DNA of 64,000 bases, taken from positions 186,001 through 250,000 of the forward strand of contig NZ_CP077311.1 in NCBI RefSeq assembly GCF_019048265.1. Direction: 5' to 3'. Shown here piece after piece: positions 19,152 to 27,401 of the stretch. The position numbers and the translations under genes are program-made. Source of the DNA: Aeromonas sp. FDAARGOS 1405. GTDB taxonomy: Bacteria; Pseudomonadota; Gammaproteobacteria; Enterobacterales; Aeromonadaceae. How positions within the stretch are numbered: position 1 is the first letter of the stretch; each line of letters opens with the position of its first letter. The notes under the pieces were generated by a model. It was given only the letters and a program-made list of their open reading frames with translations. It had not been told where the DNA came from and ran no database searches.

Positions 19152-19754
19152 ATGAGCGCGCCAGAACAGTACGGATTTGATCACTACGATGCCCTGATTT
19201 TCGATATGGATGGCACCCTGGTGGACTCCATGCCCCTTCATCTGGATGCCTGGGAGCTCACCTGCGCCGAATTCGGCATCCCCTTCGAGCGGGATCAGCT
19301 CTATCAATACGGCGGCATTCCCACCCGCAAGATCATCGCCATGCTGGCCGAGCAGCAGGGGCTGACGGTAGATGTCGAGGCCTTTACCCTTCGCAAGATT
19401 GCCCTCTACATGACCCATATCGACAAGGTCAGCGTCTTTCCCAAGATGTGGGCGCTGGTCAGGCACTATCACGGCAAAGTGAAGATGGGAATTGGCACCG
19501 GCTCACCACGCAATCAGGCGGACGCCATCCTGAAGATCACCGGTCTCGATGCCTATATTTCTGTGGTAGTGAGCGCAGATGATGTCACCAACCACAAACC
19601 CCATCCGGATACGTTTCTGAAAGTGGCCGAACAGCTGGGGGCCAATCCAGCTAACTGTCTGGTCTTTGAAGATACCCGGATCGGGCTTGAGGCAGGCAAG
19701 GCGGCAGGAATGGATACCCTACTGGTAATGGAAGGCGAGCTGCAACAGAGGTAG
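19152..19754 (+). CDS. yqaB: HAD phosphatase, beta-phosphoglucomutase-like (YqaB family)
   Basis: A haloacid dehalogenase-superfamily enzyme of 200 residues, similar to E. coli YqaB (fructose-1-phosphatase). The nucleophile motif IFDMDGTLVDS is near residue 17, motif II is GIGTGSPRN, the lysine is in NHKPHPDTFL and the metal-binding motif is VFEDTRIGLEAGKAAGM. The ATG at 19152 has GAGGAG five bases upstream. As beta-phosphoglucomutases belong to the same subfamily, a role in disaccharide use with the nearby glycosidase is possible but not shown. Confidence 0.85.
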   Translation: MSAPEQYGFDHYDALIFDMDGTLVDSMPLHLDAWELTCAEFGIPFERDQLYQYGGIPTRKIIAMLAEQQGLTVDVEAFTLRKIALYMTHIDKVSVFPKMWALVRHYHGKVKMGIGTGSPRNQADAILKITGLDAYISVVVSADDVTNHKPHPDTFLKVAEQLGANPANCLVFEDTRIGLEAGKAAGMDTLLVMEGELQQR

Positions 19755-19813
19755 GAGGCGAGCTGGCAGCGCAGCAACATGGCGCATCCTCCCGGATGAC
19801 GCACTGTTGCTGT

Positions 19814-20089
19814 TCAACTCCCGGATAAAGGCTGCTCCTGCAGACAGGAGATGAGCGTCGGCCCGGGGGAAACCGTCAAAGAGAGTGCATCGGCCATGGC
19901 TTTCTCCTGCCATGTCTGATGATGACGCAGCAACGCCAGCGCCTCAGCCGGCGTATCTGCAAAGACGGGGGCTGCCATGGCGGAAAATCCCTGCTCAACC
20001 AGCTGACGACGCTCATCGCTATAACGGGGGGCATTGGCATCGAGATAGGTAAGCGCCTGGCCCAGCGTGAAGAAGTGATAGTTGGGCAT
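19814..20089 (-). CDS. Small protein of unknown function
   Basis: A 91-residue soluble protein reading MPNYHFFTLGQALTYLDANAPRYSDERRQLVEQGF at the N terminus (shown as separate overlapping stretches MPNYHFFTLGQALTYLDANA and PRYSDERRQLVEQGF). No signal peptide, membrane segment or known motif is seen. GAGGG lies nine bases upstream of the ATG. It converges on the YqaB-like gene with a 59-base gap. The codon pattern looks normal for the genome. Not recognised. Confidence 0.6.
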   Translation of the reverse strand: MPNYHFFTLGQALTYLDANAPRYSDERRQLVEQGFSAMAAPVFADTPAEALALLRHHQTWQEKAMADALSLTVSPGPTLISCLQEQPLSGS

Positions 20090-21029
20090 CGAATGACCCT
20101 CAAAAATAAAGTGCCATTCTACTCCTTTTTGGTCAATTTCCAGCCTCAAACCCTTATCCGTCCGGTGATCTTGTTCACATTTTTGTTAACAATCTCGCAA
20201 ATCATCATGTCACCGCACATGGCCTGTCCAGAGGACCCATCATCCCCGGCGTGCAATAGACAACCAACCACTGTAGAGACCCCTATCCATGGCTCCACGC
20301 CAGGTCGGCGTCATTCGGTTGCCTGATGCCTTGACCATACTGCCCCCTGTCAGCCGATATATTGCCAACTGCGGTCGCTCCGGTAAGGGGCCACAACACT
20401 GGTTACGCATATTTCACCAGATATATAAAAAGATAAAAACGCTCCGGTTCTGGGCCAGCCGTCAGCCTATCGATAATGAACAGGCGTCGCCCATGCAAAT
20501 ATTTGAATTATATTCCAGCCACATCTTTAACCACTGTTACATTCATGTCTGCTAGCATATTTTTGCGCGGCAAGATAGATGACTAAAAAAACATAAAATA
20601 CATATCTATGCACAATAAAATCGTTTGATGGCAGCTTGATGCATCGCATTAACCCTTTCTTTACACTCCTTCACTGCCAAGGCCTGTGCCCCAACACCCG
20701 TCCGGACTGGACTACTGCTCGATGCTGGGCCATTGGCGAGCAAACAGGTGACTATTCAGCGTGAATTGAATAGCAATATGCTTAAATTTGCGCCCATTGA
20801 GCCATCTCATAGAAATGCAATCAGCGGTTTGCAACCCCTGATAGCCACTCATAGAATCGCAGCGTCTGAAATATCTACCCTGTTCTCTTCTCCCTTATTC
20901 CTCTCAGTAATTGAGTGGATCACAAATAATAACCGGGGATGCCGCCGCTGGCGCAGTGGCCGTGGCGCACAACAAGATGGGGTAAACCTGTACCTGAATG
21001 AACAACAAATATTAAAAAGAGGCATATCT
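20090..21029. other. 940-base non-coding stretch upstream of the triple RidA gene
   Basis: No convincing gene is visible. The stretch is more AT-rich than its surroundings, especially 20400-20640. The RidA reading frame happens to stay open back to 20733, but that extension has no recognisable domain, and the strong ribosome binding site AAAGAGG (20016+1000, that is 21016-21023) sits just before the ATG at 21030. It probably contains the promoter and leader of the RidA fusion; no operator could be assigned with confidence. Confidence 0.6.
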
Positions 21030-22295
21030 ATGAGTGGCACCATCATCAAGTCGGCAAGAAATACCCCCCATGCACCCCAGGATCTGGGCCCCTGCACCCA
21101 AACGGTGGCGTTTTCTCATTACAACAATATCTCCGCCCAGCTGCCGGTCGATCCCGCCACCGGCAAGATGGTGAGTGGCGATGTCACCGCGCAGGCCAGA
21201 CAGTGTCTGAGCAACCTCAAGGCGATCATCGAGAGCATCGGCCATGTGATGGACGATATGGTCAAAGCGACCATCTTCCTGAAAGAGATGGCGGATCTGG
21301 AGGCGGTCAACGCCGTCTATCGCGAATTCTTCCCGGGCTATCTGCCGACCCGCACCACCCTCGCCGTCGCCGCCCTGCCGCTGGGCGCGCTGGTGCAGAT
21401 CGATGCCATCATCTCCAACGGCGAAGGTACCTTCCCGCAAGATCCTTGCCCGCTAGTGAAGCTCGCCCGCAATAGCGACAAGGCGCCGCACAATCCGCTC
21501 TCCACCCATACCGTGGCCTTCTCCCACTACAACAATATCGGCGCCCAGCTGCCGGTCGAGGCCGCCTCGGGCCAGCTGGTTGCCAGTGGCATCAAGGAGC
21601 AGGCGGGCCAGTGCCTGCGCAATATCAAGGCGGTGCTGGAGAGCATCGACGTGCCGTTTGACGATATCGTCAAGGTTACCGTCTATCTGACCGATCTGGC
21701 CGATCTGGAGGCCGTCAACGAGGTCTACACCACCTTCTTCCCCGACTCCGCCATCGCCCGCGCCGTTGCCTATCTGCCCGCCCGCTCTGTGGTCAGTGCC
21801 GCCGCCCTGCCCATGGGGGCACGGGTGCAGATGGATGCGGTCATCTCCCACGGTGACGGCACCCCGCCGCAACTGGTGGAAGACAGACACAATCTGGTGA
21901 TCCGTGCCCGCAATACCGACAAGGCACCGCAGAGCCCGCTCCATTGCCAGACCGTCGCCTTCTCCCACTACAACCATCTCTCTGCCCAACTGCCGATTGA
22001 CCCCGCCACCGGCAAGATCCTGGCTGGCTGCATCAAGGAACAGACCGCCCAGTGCCTCAGCAATATCAAGGCGATTGTGGAGAGCATCGGCCATGTGATG
22101 GACGATATCGTCAAGGTCAATATCCAGCTCGCCAATATCGCGGATCTGGCCGAGGTGGATGCCATCTATACCAAATACTTCCCGGCCTACCTGCCGGCCC
22201 GCACCGTGATCGCGGTGCGCGAACTGCCCGCCGGTGCTCTGGTACAAATCGATGCAGTGATGTCCAACGCCGAAAGCACCCCGCCGCAGGCGTAA
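21030..22295 (+). CDS. Triple RidA-domain fusion protein
   Basis: A 421-residue protein made of three consecutive RidA/YjgF domains (about 1-134, 140-278, 288-421). Ordinary RidA is about 130 residues, forms a homotrimer and hydrolyses reactive enamine/imine intermediates at the subunit interfaces. Here one chain could fold as a covalent trimer. Each domain keeps the catalytic arginine (Arg108, Arg252, Arg391, in LP[TA]R) and the FSHYN[NH] and MGA/LGA-VQ[IM]DA segments. The acidic residue usually written as Glu in EIEA is Asp (125, 269, 408) in all three. The start ATG has AAAGAGG six bases upstream. Cytoplasmic; no signal peptide. Followed by a strong terminator. Activity is inferred from the family. 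Confidence 0.93.
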   Translation: MSGTIIKSARNTPHAPQDLGPCTQTVAFSHYNNISAQLPVDPATGKMVSGDVTAQARQCLSNLKAIIESIGHVMDDMVKATIFLKEMADLEAVNAVYREFFPGYLPTRTTLAVAALPLGALVQIDAIISNGEGTFPQDPCPLVKLARNSDKAPHNPLSTHTVAFSHYNNIGAQLPVEAASGQLVASGIKEQAGQCLRNIKAVLESIDVPFDDIVKVTVYLTDLADLEAVNEVYTTFFPDSAIARAVAYLPARSVVSAAALPMGARVQMDAVISHGDGTPPQLVEDRHNLVIRARNTDKAPQSPLHCQTVAFSHYNHLSAQLPIDPATGKILAGCIKEQTAQCLSNIKAIVESIGHVMDDIVKVNIQLANIADLAEVDAIYTKYFPAYLPARTVIAVRELPAGALVQIDAVMSNAESTPPQA

Positions 22296-22310
22296 GGGTT
22301 GCAATAAATA

Positions 22311-22344
22311 AAAAGAGACCGGCTATATGCCGGTCTCTTTTTAC
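22311..22344 (+). terminator. Terminator of the triple RidA gene (bidirectional)
   Basis: A perfect 13-bp stem, AAAAGAGACCGGC / GCCGGTCTCTTTT, with a TATAT loop and A/T runs on both sides. It can therefore serve both this gene and the convergent LuxR-type gene. An identical hairpin occurs at 26221. Confidence 0.93.
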
Positions 22345-22367
22345 ATGTCAGACAAAGAGGTAGCCCC

Positions 22368-23090
22368 TCAGCCCTCGATATCGCGGTTCCTGATCGCCAC
22401 TCTGACCGCCTCTGCCGTGGTGGCCACCCCCAGCCGACGGCGGGCACTGCGCAGATGGTTCTCGACCGTGCGCACCGAGAGCTTCAGGGTGGTGGCGATG
22501 TCGGCATGGCGCCAACCCCGGGAGACCCACTCCAGCACTTCGCGCTCACGACCAGTGAGGCCGCGCTCGTGGCCCGCTACCGGCATCTCCATCAGCCGAC
22601 GAGCTGCATGAAAAGCTGCCACCGCGATCAGCGCAAGGCCAACCCGAGCGGGAGCGCTGGCATCGATCTGATCACCGCCAAAACTCATCGCCCCCTCCAG
22701 TCCCAACGGCCCATAGACGGGTACCTGCAAGCCATGTCGGCCCGGCACTTCGGGCTGGCGAACGATACGGTACTGCTCACCAGAGGCGCCAACCGTTTTG
22801 CTCCAGAAGAAGGGCTGGTCTCGCTCCCTGATATGCATCGCCATCGGGCACTCGCGCATATAGGCATGCAGGTCGACCACCTCACCGCTCTCCAGCCACG
22901 CCCCCTCCAGCCAGTAAAGATGCTCGACCACCCCCTCCTCGCTGGCGCTGATGGAGAAAAGCGCAAAGCGGTGATACCCCAGCGGGGTGGCAAAGGCGCG
23001 CACCAGTTGCTGGATCTCCTCCAGCCGCTGGCACCCTTCCAGCGCCACCGCGACCTGCAATGCATTCGCTGGCGATGACGACAACCTCAT
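22368..23090 (-). CDS. LuxR-type regulator (autoinducer-binding-like domain, solo)
   Basis: A 240-residue regulator with a C-terminal LuxR/FixJ helix-turn-helix ([15 protein letters not shown] then [18 protein letters not shown]) and an N-terminal domain with the layout of acyl-homoserine-lactone receptors ([16 protein letters not shown]). The usual Asp-Pro ligand motif is not seen; CP appears near that place, so the ligand may not be a typical lactone. No luxI synthase is nearby, making it a LuxR solo. Its ATG overlaps the hchA stop by four bases (ATGA), so it is translated together with hchA. Confidence 0.8.
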   Translation of the reverse strand: MRLSSSPANALQVAVALEGCQRLEEIQQLVRAFATPLGYHRFALFSISASEEGVVEHLYWLEGAWLESGEVVDLHAYMRECPMAMHIRERDQPFFWSKTVGASGEQYRIVRQPEVPGRHGLQVPVYGPLGLEGAMSFGGDQIDASAPARVGLALIAVAAFHAARRLMEMPVAGHERGLTGREREVLEWVSRGWRHADIATTLKLSVRTVENHLRSARRRLGVATTAEAVRVAIRNRDIEG

Positions 23091-23950
23091 CGCTTGGCAA
23101 CCGCCTCCAGCAAGGTGGTGGCGGCCAGCTTGCCGAGGTTATTACCAGCCAGCGGGCTGTCACCGGTCAGCAGATTGCGATCCCGGCACACCTCTCCCGA
23201 GATGCCGTTGTTGACGATCTCAAAGCCAATCTCTTTGAGCTTCTCGCCAAACTTCCAGGTAAGGTGGCCAGGCATATAGCCAATTGCCGGGGTCTGGGCA
23301 TCCAGCTCGTCGGGGAAGGCGCAGATCTTGTAGCCCGCGAAGGTCTCTGGATTGGCCACCGCCAGCAGCGCAGCAGGCCCGTGACAGAGGGAGATGATGA
23401 AGCGATCGTTGGCCATCGCCCACTCCAGCAGCGCTTTCACCTCGGCACTCTCCGGCAGCCCCATCAGGGCGCCGTGCCCGCCGGGAATAAAGACGCCGAT
23501 ATAGTCCGAGTCGGCGGCCAGCGCCTCTTTCAGCAGATCGGCCAGCTTGGCCGGTTGGCGGAACTGCGCCTGATATTTGCCATAGAGCCCCAGCACCTCT
23601 TCATCTTCGCCGGGCATGGCCCACCACTCGAACTTGACCGGATTGCCGGAGAGGGTGGCCACATCAAAGGCAAAGCCCGCCTTGTCGAGGTGATACATGG
23701 GCAGCAGGGTTTCGACCGGATGGTTGCCGGTGGAAAACAGGGTGCCGTTGTCGGTAGGCAGATAGCGCTCATCGGCCCCGATCAGCAGGATCTTCCAGCG
23801 CCCCTCCCGATAGGGAGCGGGATAGTCGGCCCCGGCAAGGTCAGATTTGCGCGAGGTGAACTGGCTCAGGGAGTAGGGCGACGGGAAGAAGGCATTCTGC
23901 TCTGCCGGATCCGGGGTTGGTTGTTTATCGTCAACAAGCATGTCGGTCAT
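23087..23950 (-). CDS. hchA: Hsp31 chaperone / glyoxalase III / deglycase
   Basis: HchA is a DJ-1/PfpI-superfamily protein that converts methylglyoxal to lactate and is reported to repair glycated proteins and nucleic acids; it is also a holding chaperone. The 287-residue length fits E. coli (283). The nucleophile Cys189 and His190 sit in the elbow [10 protein letters not shown], and Glu80 in NHPVETLL is the conserved acidic partner. GGAG lies eight bases before the ATG. It is the first gene of a two-gene unit with the LuxR-type regulator, with which it overlaps. Confidence 0.94.
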   Translation of the reverse strand: MTDMLVDDKQPTPDPAEQNAFFPSPYSLSQFTSRKSDLAGADYPAPYREGRWKILLIGADERYLPTDNGTLFSTGNHPVETLLPMYHLDKAGFAFDVATLSGNPVKFEWWAMPGEDEEVLGLYGKYQAQFRQPAKLADLLKEALAADSDYIGVFIPGGHGALMGLPESAEVKALLEWAMANDRFIISLCHGPAALLAVANPETFAGYKICAFPDELDAQTPAIGYMPGHLTWKFGEKLKEIGFEIVNNGISGEVCRDRNLLTGDSPLAGNNLGKLAATTLLEAVAKR

Positions 23951-24095
23951 GGGTCAGGCTCCAGTAGTGGTGGACTCGGTCTCACAGTATTGACTGTCAG
24001 AGACCAAGTAAATGAGGGTTTTCCCTCAACCGCCATGACTATGGCAAGGGATGTGACAGCGCTGCGACAAAACCTGAACAGAGCGCCCGCCAGGG

Positions 24096-24968
24096 TTAGT
24101 CCATTGCGGCAAATGCCTTGACGATGGCATCCATGACCGCTCTGACCCGCGCAGCATGCTGCACATCCTGATGGGTCACCAGCCACACATCGTAGGATTG
24201 CTCTAATTGCCGCTCGGGCCAGACCCGCATCAACCCGGCTTGCTCGGCCAGCGGAACCGCCACCTCGCCAAGCCCCAACCCCATCAACAGGGCCTGACGC
24301 AGCATCAGGCTGGTATTGACCCCCGCGGCGACCGTGGCTCCCTCGGCCGCCTCTTCGAGCATCATGGGGGATCGCGCGCTCTGCCAGTGGGGCTCATACA
24401 CCACCAGCGAATGGCCCGCAAAACCGGTGCCCGCTTCGGGAATGCCATGGCAAGCCAGATAGTCGGCGGAGGCATACAACCCGACCGGCCAGGAGACCAG
24501 CTTGCGAATAATCAGGTCGGGATTGTCCGGCTTCACCGTCCGGATCGCGATATCCGCTTCCCGCAAGGACAGATTGACCACCTGGGTAGAGGTATTGAGG
24601 ATGACCCTGATATCGGGATAACGCTGATGCAGCTCGGTCAGGGCCGGTATCAGAAAATCCATCCCCAGGGTGTCTGTAGTCGCCACGCTGACCTCCCCGA
24701 CCAGACGGTTGTCGACCCCTTGCGCCGCCCGCACGAAATCAATGGCCGCCAGCTCCATCTGCTGAGCGCTGGCCAGCACTATCTCCCCGACATTGGTCAG
24801 CACATACCCTTTGGATGTGCGGAGAAACAGCGTGGCCGCCAGACGATGCTCCAGTGCGGCAATCCGTCTGCCAATGGTGGCCTGATCGACCCCGACCACA
24901 CGGGCGGCGCCCCTCAGGCTACCTTCCCGATGCAACGCCAGAAAAATTTTCGCATCATCCCAGTTCAT
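24096..24968 (-). CDS. LysR-family regulator
   Basis: A 290-residue LysR-type regulator. The N-terminal winged helix reads WDDAKIFLALHREGSLRGAA and is followed by the VDQATIGRRIAALE recognition region; VDQATxxRR is typical of the CrgA/AaeR-like branch. The effector-binding domain spans about residues 90-290. The ATG at 24968 has GGGAG five bases upstream; the GTG three bases earlier is too close to that site. It is divergent from the quinone oxidoreductase gene across 134 bases, the usual arrangement for a LysR regulator and its target. The effector is unknown. Confidence 0.88.
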   Translation of the reverse strand: MNWDDAKIFLALHREGSLRGAARVVGVDQATIGRRIAALEHRLAATLFLRTSKGYVLTNVGEIVLASAQQMELAAIDFVRAAQGVDNRLVGEVSVATTDTLGMDFLIPALTELHQRYPDIRVILNTSTQVVNLSLREADIAIRTVKPDNPDLIIRKLVSWPVGLYASADYLACHGIPEAGTGFAGHSLVVYEPHWQSARSPMMLEEAAEGATVAAGVNTSLMLRQALLMGLGLGEVAVPLAEQAGLMRVWPERQLEQSYDVWLVTHQDVQHAARVRAVMDAIVKAFAAMD

Positions 24969-25102
24969 CACGACTCCCGGTTGAAATGCATTTTTGCATT
25001 ACAGGTGAGGGATAATACTGCGTTTATTCATCAGCAATCTCCACTATCTTGGTGCTCATCCCACTAGGGGAACCTCATATCACCTCGTTACAGGAGCAGC
25101 TG

Positions 25103-26131
25103 ATGTCTCATTCTCATTTCATTCCCGCCACCATGAACGCGGTAGAGATTACCCAGCCCGGTGGCCCCGATGTCTTGCAACTGACCACCCGCGCCACACC
25201 AGCGCCCAAGCCCGATGAGGTCTTGATCCGGCACTATGCGACCGGCATCAATGGGCCGGATGTGATGCAGCGCAAGGGGCTCTACCCGCCTCCGGCAGGG
25301 GCATCGGATATTCCCGGGCTGGAGGTCGCCGGGATCGTGGTCGCCAAGGGGGAGCAGGTGACCCATCTCAAGATTGGCGACAAGGTCGCCGCGCTGATTT
25401 CGGGTGGCGGCTATGCCGAGTACAGCGTCGCCCACCAGAGCAATGTCCTGCCCCTGCCGCCCGGATTGAGCTTTGTCGAAGCCGCGGCACTGCCGGAAAC
25501 CTTTATGACGGTCTGGTCAAATATGTTTGAACGGGGTCAGTTTAAAAAAGGGGACATTATCTTGATCCATGGCGGTGCCTCCGGTATCGGCACGACCGCC
25601 ACCATGCTGGCCAAGGCATTTGGCGCCGCCAAAATCATCACCACGGTCGGCTCACCCGAGCAGCAGGCCGCCAGCATCAAGCTGGGCGCGGATGTGGCCG
25701 TGCTCTACAAGGAGGAAGATTTTGTCGAGGCCGTGCATGCCGCCACCGATGGCCATGGTGCCGACATCATTCTCGATATCATTGGCGGGGAGTATGTCGC
25801 ACGCAACTATGCGGCGGCCGCCATCAATGGCCGCATAGTCCAGATCGGCATTATTGCGGGCGCCGCCCCCAATCTGGATCTGTTTCCCATGCTGCAAAAG
25901 CGACTGACCCATATCGGCTCCACCCTGCGCTCGCGTACCCCGCAGGAAAAAGCCGAGCTGATTGCCCAACTGCAAACTCATGTCTGGCCATTTATCGAAC
26001 GCGGTGAGGTCAAACCGCAGGTTTACCAGACCTTCCCGCTGCATGAGGCCGCTGCCGCTCACCATTTGCTGGATTCAGGCCGTCATATCGGCAAGCTGGT
26101 ATTAACCATGGCGCGGTTGTCGTCAGATTGA
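25103..26131 (+). CDS. NAD(P)H quinone oxidoreductase, PIG3 / zeta-crystallin family
   Basis: A 342-residue zinc-independent medium-chain dehydrogenase/reductase. The N-terminal GroES-like domain includes GINGPDVMQRKGLYPPP and GLEVAGIVV. The Rossmann domain has IHGGASGIGTTATMLAKAF, the NADPH-binding loop, then DIILDIIGG. No catalytic zinc cysteines are seen, which fits quinone oxidoreductases. AGGAG lies six bases before the ATG at 25103. Its expression is probably controlled by the divergent LysR regulator. A fragment of a RidA gene begins 11 bases after its stop. Confidence 0.9.
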   Translation: MSHSHFIPATMNAVEITQPGGPDVLQLTTRATPAPKPDEVLIRHYATGINGPDVMQRKGLYPPPAGASDIPGLEVAGIVVAKGEQVTHLKIGDKVAALISGGGYAEYSVAHQSNVLPLPPGLSFVEAAALPETFMTVWSNMFERGQFKKGDIILIHGGASGIGTTATMLAKAFGAAKIITTVGSPEQQAASIKLGADVAVLYKEEDFVEAVHAATDGHGADIILDIIGGEYVARNYAAAAINGRIVQIGIIAGAAPNLDLFPMLQKRLTHIGSTLRSRTPQEKAELIAQLQTHVWPFIERGEVKPQVYQTFPLHEAAAAHHLLDSGRHIGKLVLTMARLSSD

Positions 26132-26142
26132 TAAAGCCCATA

Positions 26143-26205
26143 GTGGAGCAGGCCGAGGTGGATGCGGTGATATCCAACGCCGAAAACATCCCACCGCAGG
26201 TGTAA
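26143..26205 (+). pseudogene. Remnant: 3' end of a RidA-domain gene
   Basis: The last 20 codons of a RidA-type gene without the rest. The frame reads EVDAVISNAENIPPQV then TAA, against QIDAVMSNAESTPPQA then TAA at the end of the intact triple RidA gene. Similarity continues through the spacer and an identical terminator. Several base differences show that it is not a very recent exact copy. No start codon or ribosome binding site makes sense for it. Confidence 0.82.
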
Positions 26206-26218
26206 GGTTTGTTGAAAT

Positions 26219-26253
26219 AAAAAAGAGACCGGCTATATGCCGGTCTCTTTTTT
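26219..26253 (+). terminator. Second copy of the RidA terminator
   Basis: Identical 13-bp stem and TATAT loop to the hairpin at 22311, followed by six Ts. It now ends the quinone oxidoreductase transcript. Confidence 0.92.
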
Positions 26254-26304
26254 GGTAAAAGGGAGGAACATTATTTTTATTGATTCGCCTTAAAAACGCG
26301 AACG

Positions 26305-26333
26305 TCCGATTACGCTTCGCTAATCGAACCTAC
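26305..26333 (+). repeat. Dispersed palindromic repeat, copy 1
   Basis: Core CGATTACGCTTCGCTAATCG (26307-26326), a near palindrome followed by AACCTAC. The same element, CGATTACGCTGCGCTAATCG followed by ACCCTAC, occurs at 33394 between rsmE and gshB. REP-like intergenic element; function unknown. Confidence 0.65.
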
Positions 26334-26351
26334 TAGCTACGTTCAATAATT

Positions 26352-26380
26352 AAAAACGCACCAGCTTAGGCCGGTGCTTT
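26352..26380 (-). terminator. Terminator downstream of the methyltransferase gene
   Basis: Read on the minus strand, stem GCACC / GGTGC (26373-26377 with 26358-26362) around an imperfect GGCC/AGCT region, followed by TTTTTA. A/T runs on both sides make it bidirectional. Confidence 0.6.
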
Positions 26381-26411
26381 TTCTGAAACGAAAAGAGAAC
26401 AACAATATATT

Positions 26412-27083
26412 TTAATTGTCATTTGAATGATTTTTCATTCGTTCATAGACATGTTCATGGGCTGCACTTGAAATATCACACCCCATAGTCCTCCTTCCAA
26501 GGTTTTTGGCTGCAACCAAGGTTGAACCTGAACCAAAGAATGGATCTACAACCAAATCATCATGACTGGAGCTCTGAGATATAAGAGTCTCTAATAATGC
26601 AACAGGTTTTTCAGTAGGATAGCCACGATGCACTCGTTTACACTCCAGAACATCAGGTATACCCAAGTCGTTTAGTTTTCTTTTCCCTTTCTCAAAGAAA
26701 AGAATAAATTCATACTTGGCCCGATAATGATACCCCATACCAATTGCCATTTTATTCCAAACGATTGGTTTCCAAAATTTAAAACCAACTTTCTCCGCAA
26801 TTGGTTTTACATAAAACATCGTTTCTTGATCGCAGAAAAGATAGAAATGTGAGTTTTTCTTTAACACTCGATAAAGCTCTAAAAATAAGCTTTCGAAACG
26901 TTCATTAGGGAAAATATCAAACCATTGATTACTTGATCCTTCACTTACTTTAAGACGAGTTGTCGTTCCTATTTTCCGATGCTTCTCAAGAGATTCATAA
27001 GGAGGGTCAGTAATAACAAGATCAACGCTTGCATCCGCAAGCGTCGACAACCATTTCACAGCATCATCACAAAATAGATTCAT
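26412..27083 (-). CDS. Site-specific DNA methyltransferase (beta class, DPPY type)
   Basis: A 223-residue amino-methyltransferase, probably making N6-methyladenine or N4-methylcytosine in DNA. The catalytic motif IV DPPY is at residues 26-29, and the AdoMet-binding motif I, DPFFGSGSTL, is near the C terminus (from about 180). This is the beta-class order with the target-recognition region between. The gene is visibly AT-richer than its neighbours, suggesting recent acquisition. It starts one base after the stop of a small cysteine-rich protein gene. No restriction endonuclease is recognised beside it, so it is either an orphan methyltransferase or part of an unusual pair. Confidence 0.88.
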   Translation of the reverse strand: MNLFCDDAVKWLSTLADASVDLVITDPPYESLEKHRKIGTTTRLKVSEGSSNQWFDIFPNERFESLFLELYRVLKKNSHFYLFCDQETMFYVKPIAEKVGFKFWKPIVWNKMAIGMGYHYRAKYEFILFFEKGKRKLNDLGIPDVLECKRVHRGYPTEKPVALLETLISQSSSHDDLVVDPFFGSGSTLVAAKNLGRRTMGCDISSAAHEHVYERMKNHSNDN

Positions 27084-27084
27084 T

Positions 27085-27369
27085 TTATCTGCTTAATAAA
27101 GAACTACAGGGTCTACCATTCGAGTATACCGTTGATGGTGCCCCAGGGTCTAATGTCCGGCAATCGACACAATAGCTCTGATCACCCTGAGGATTAGCAG
27201 GTGTCCTACGTGCAGGTGTTTGTCCAAAAGCCTCCGGATGACGATGAAATACATGCTCCTGCCCATTGGTAGCAGAGCAACGAGGACATGACTTGTACTC
27301 ATTACCCAATTCATCATACTTATGTAAAACACCAACATTTAAACGCTGGCCACAACATTGGCAAGGCAT
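27085..27369 (-). CDS. Small cysteine-rich (zinc-knuckle-like) protein
   Basis: A 94-residue protein not recognised by name. Cysteine pairs CQCC (3-6), CPRC (28-31) and CVDC (67-70) plus Cys88, and a histidine group HVFHRH (39-44), suggest one or two zinc sites. The ATG at 27369 has AAGGAG seven bases upstream; the frame stays open nine codons further but without a binding site. It lies one base upstream of the methyltransferase gene, so the two are co-translated. AT-rich like its partner. It could be a regulatory or DNA-binding subunit, or a very small nuclease; the sequence does not decide. Confidence 0.72.
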   Translation of the reverse strand: MPCQCCGQRLNVGVLHKYDELGNEYKSCPRCSATNGQEHVFHRHPEAFGQTPARRTPANPQGDQSYCVDCRTLDPGAPSTVYSNGRPCSSLLSR

Positions 27370-27401
27370 ATCGAAGCTCCTTATTCTAGCTTTCAAGTCT
27401 A

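Noticed and set aside
20289..20555. Possible 88-residue protein in the spacer before the RidA fusion
   Set aside because: No ribosome binding site, low-complexity composition and no recognisable feature; likely chance in AT-rich DNA.
20733..21029. N-terminal extension of the triple RidA protein
   Set aside because: AAAGAGG just before the ATG at 21030 and the natural start of the first RidA domain favour the shorter form; the extension has no domain. Kept as a question in the findings.
22368..23090. A luxI-type synthase partner for the LuxR regulator
   Set aside because: No autoinducer synthase is recognisable in the neighbouring genes or elsewhere in the window.
26412..27369. Classical type II restriction-modification system
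   Set aside because: Only a methyltransferase is recognisable; the 94-residue partner is too short and lacks a clear PD-(D/E)xK or HNH motif.
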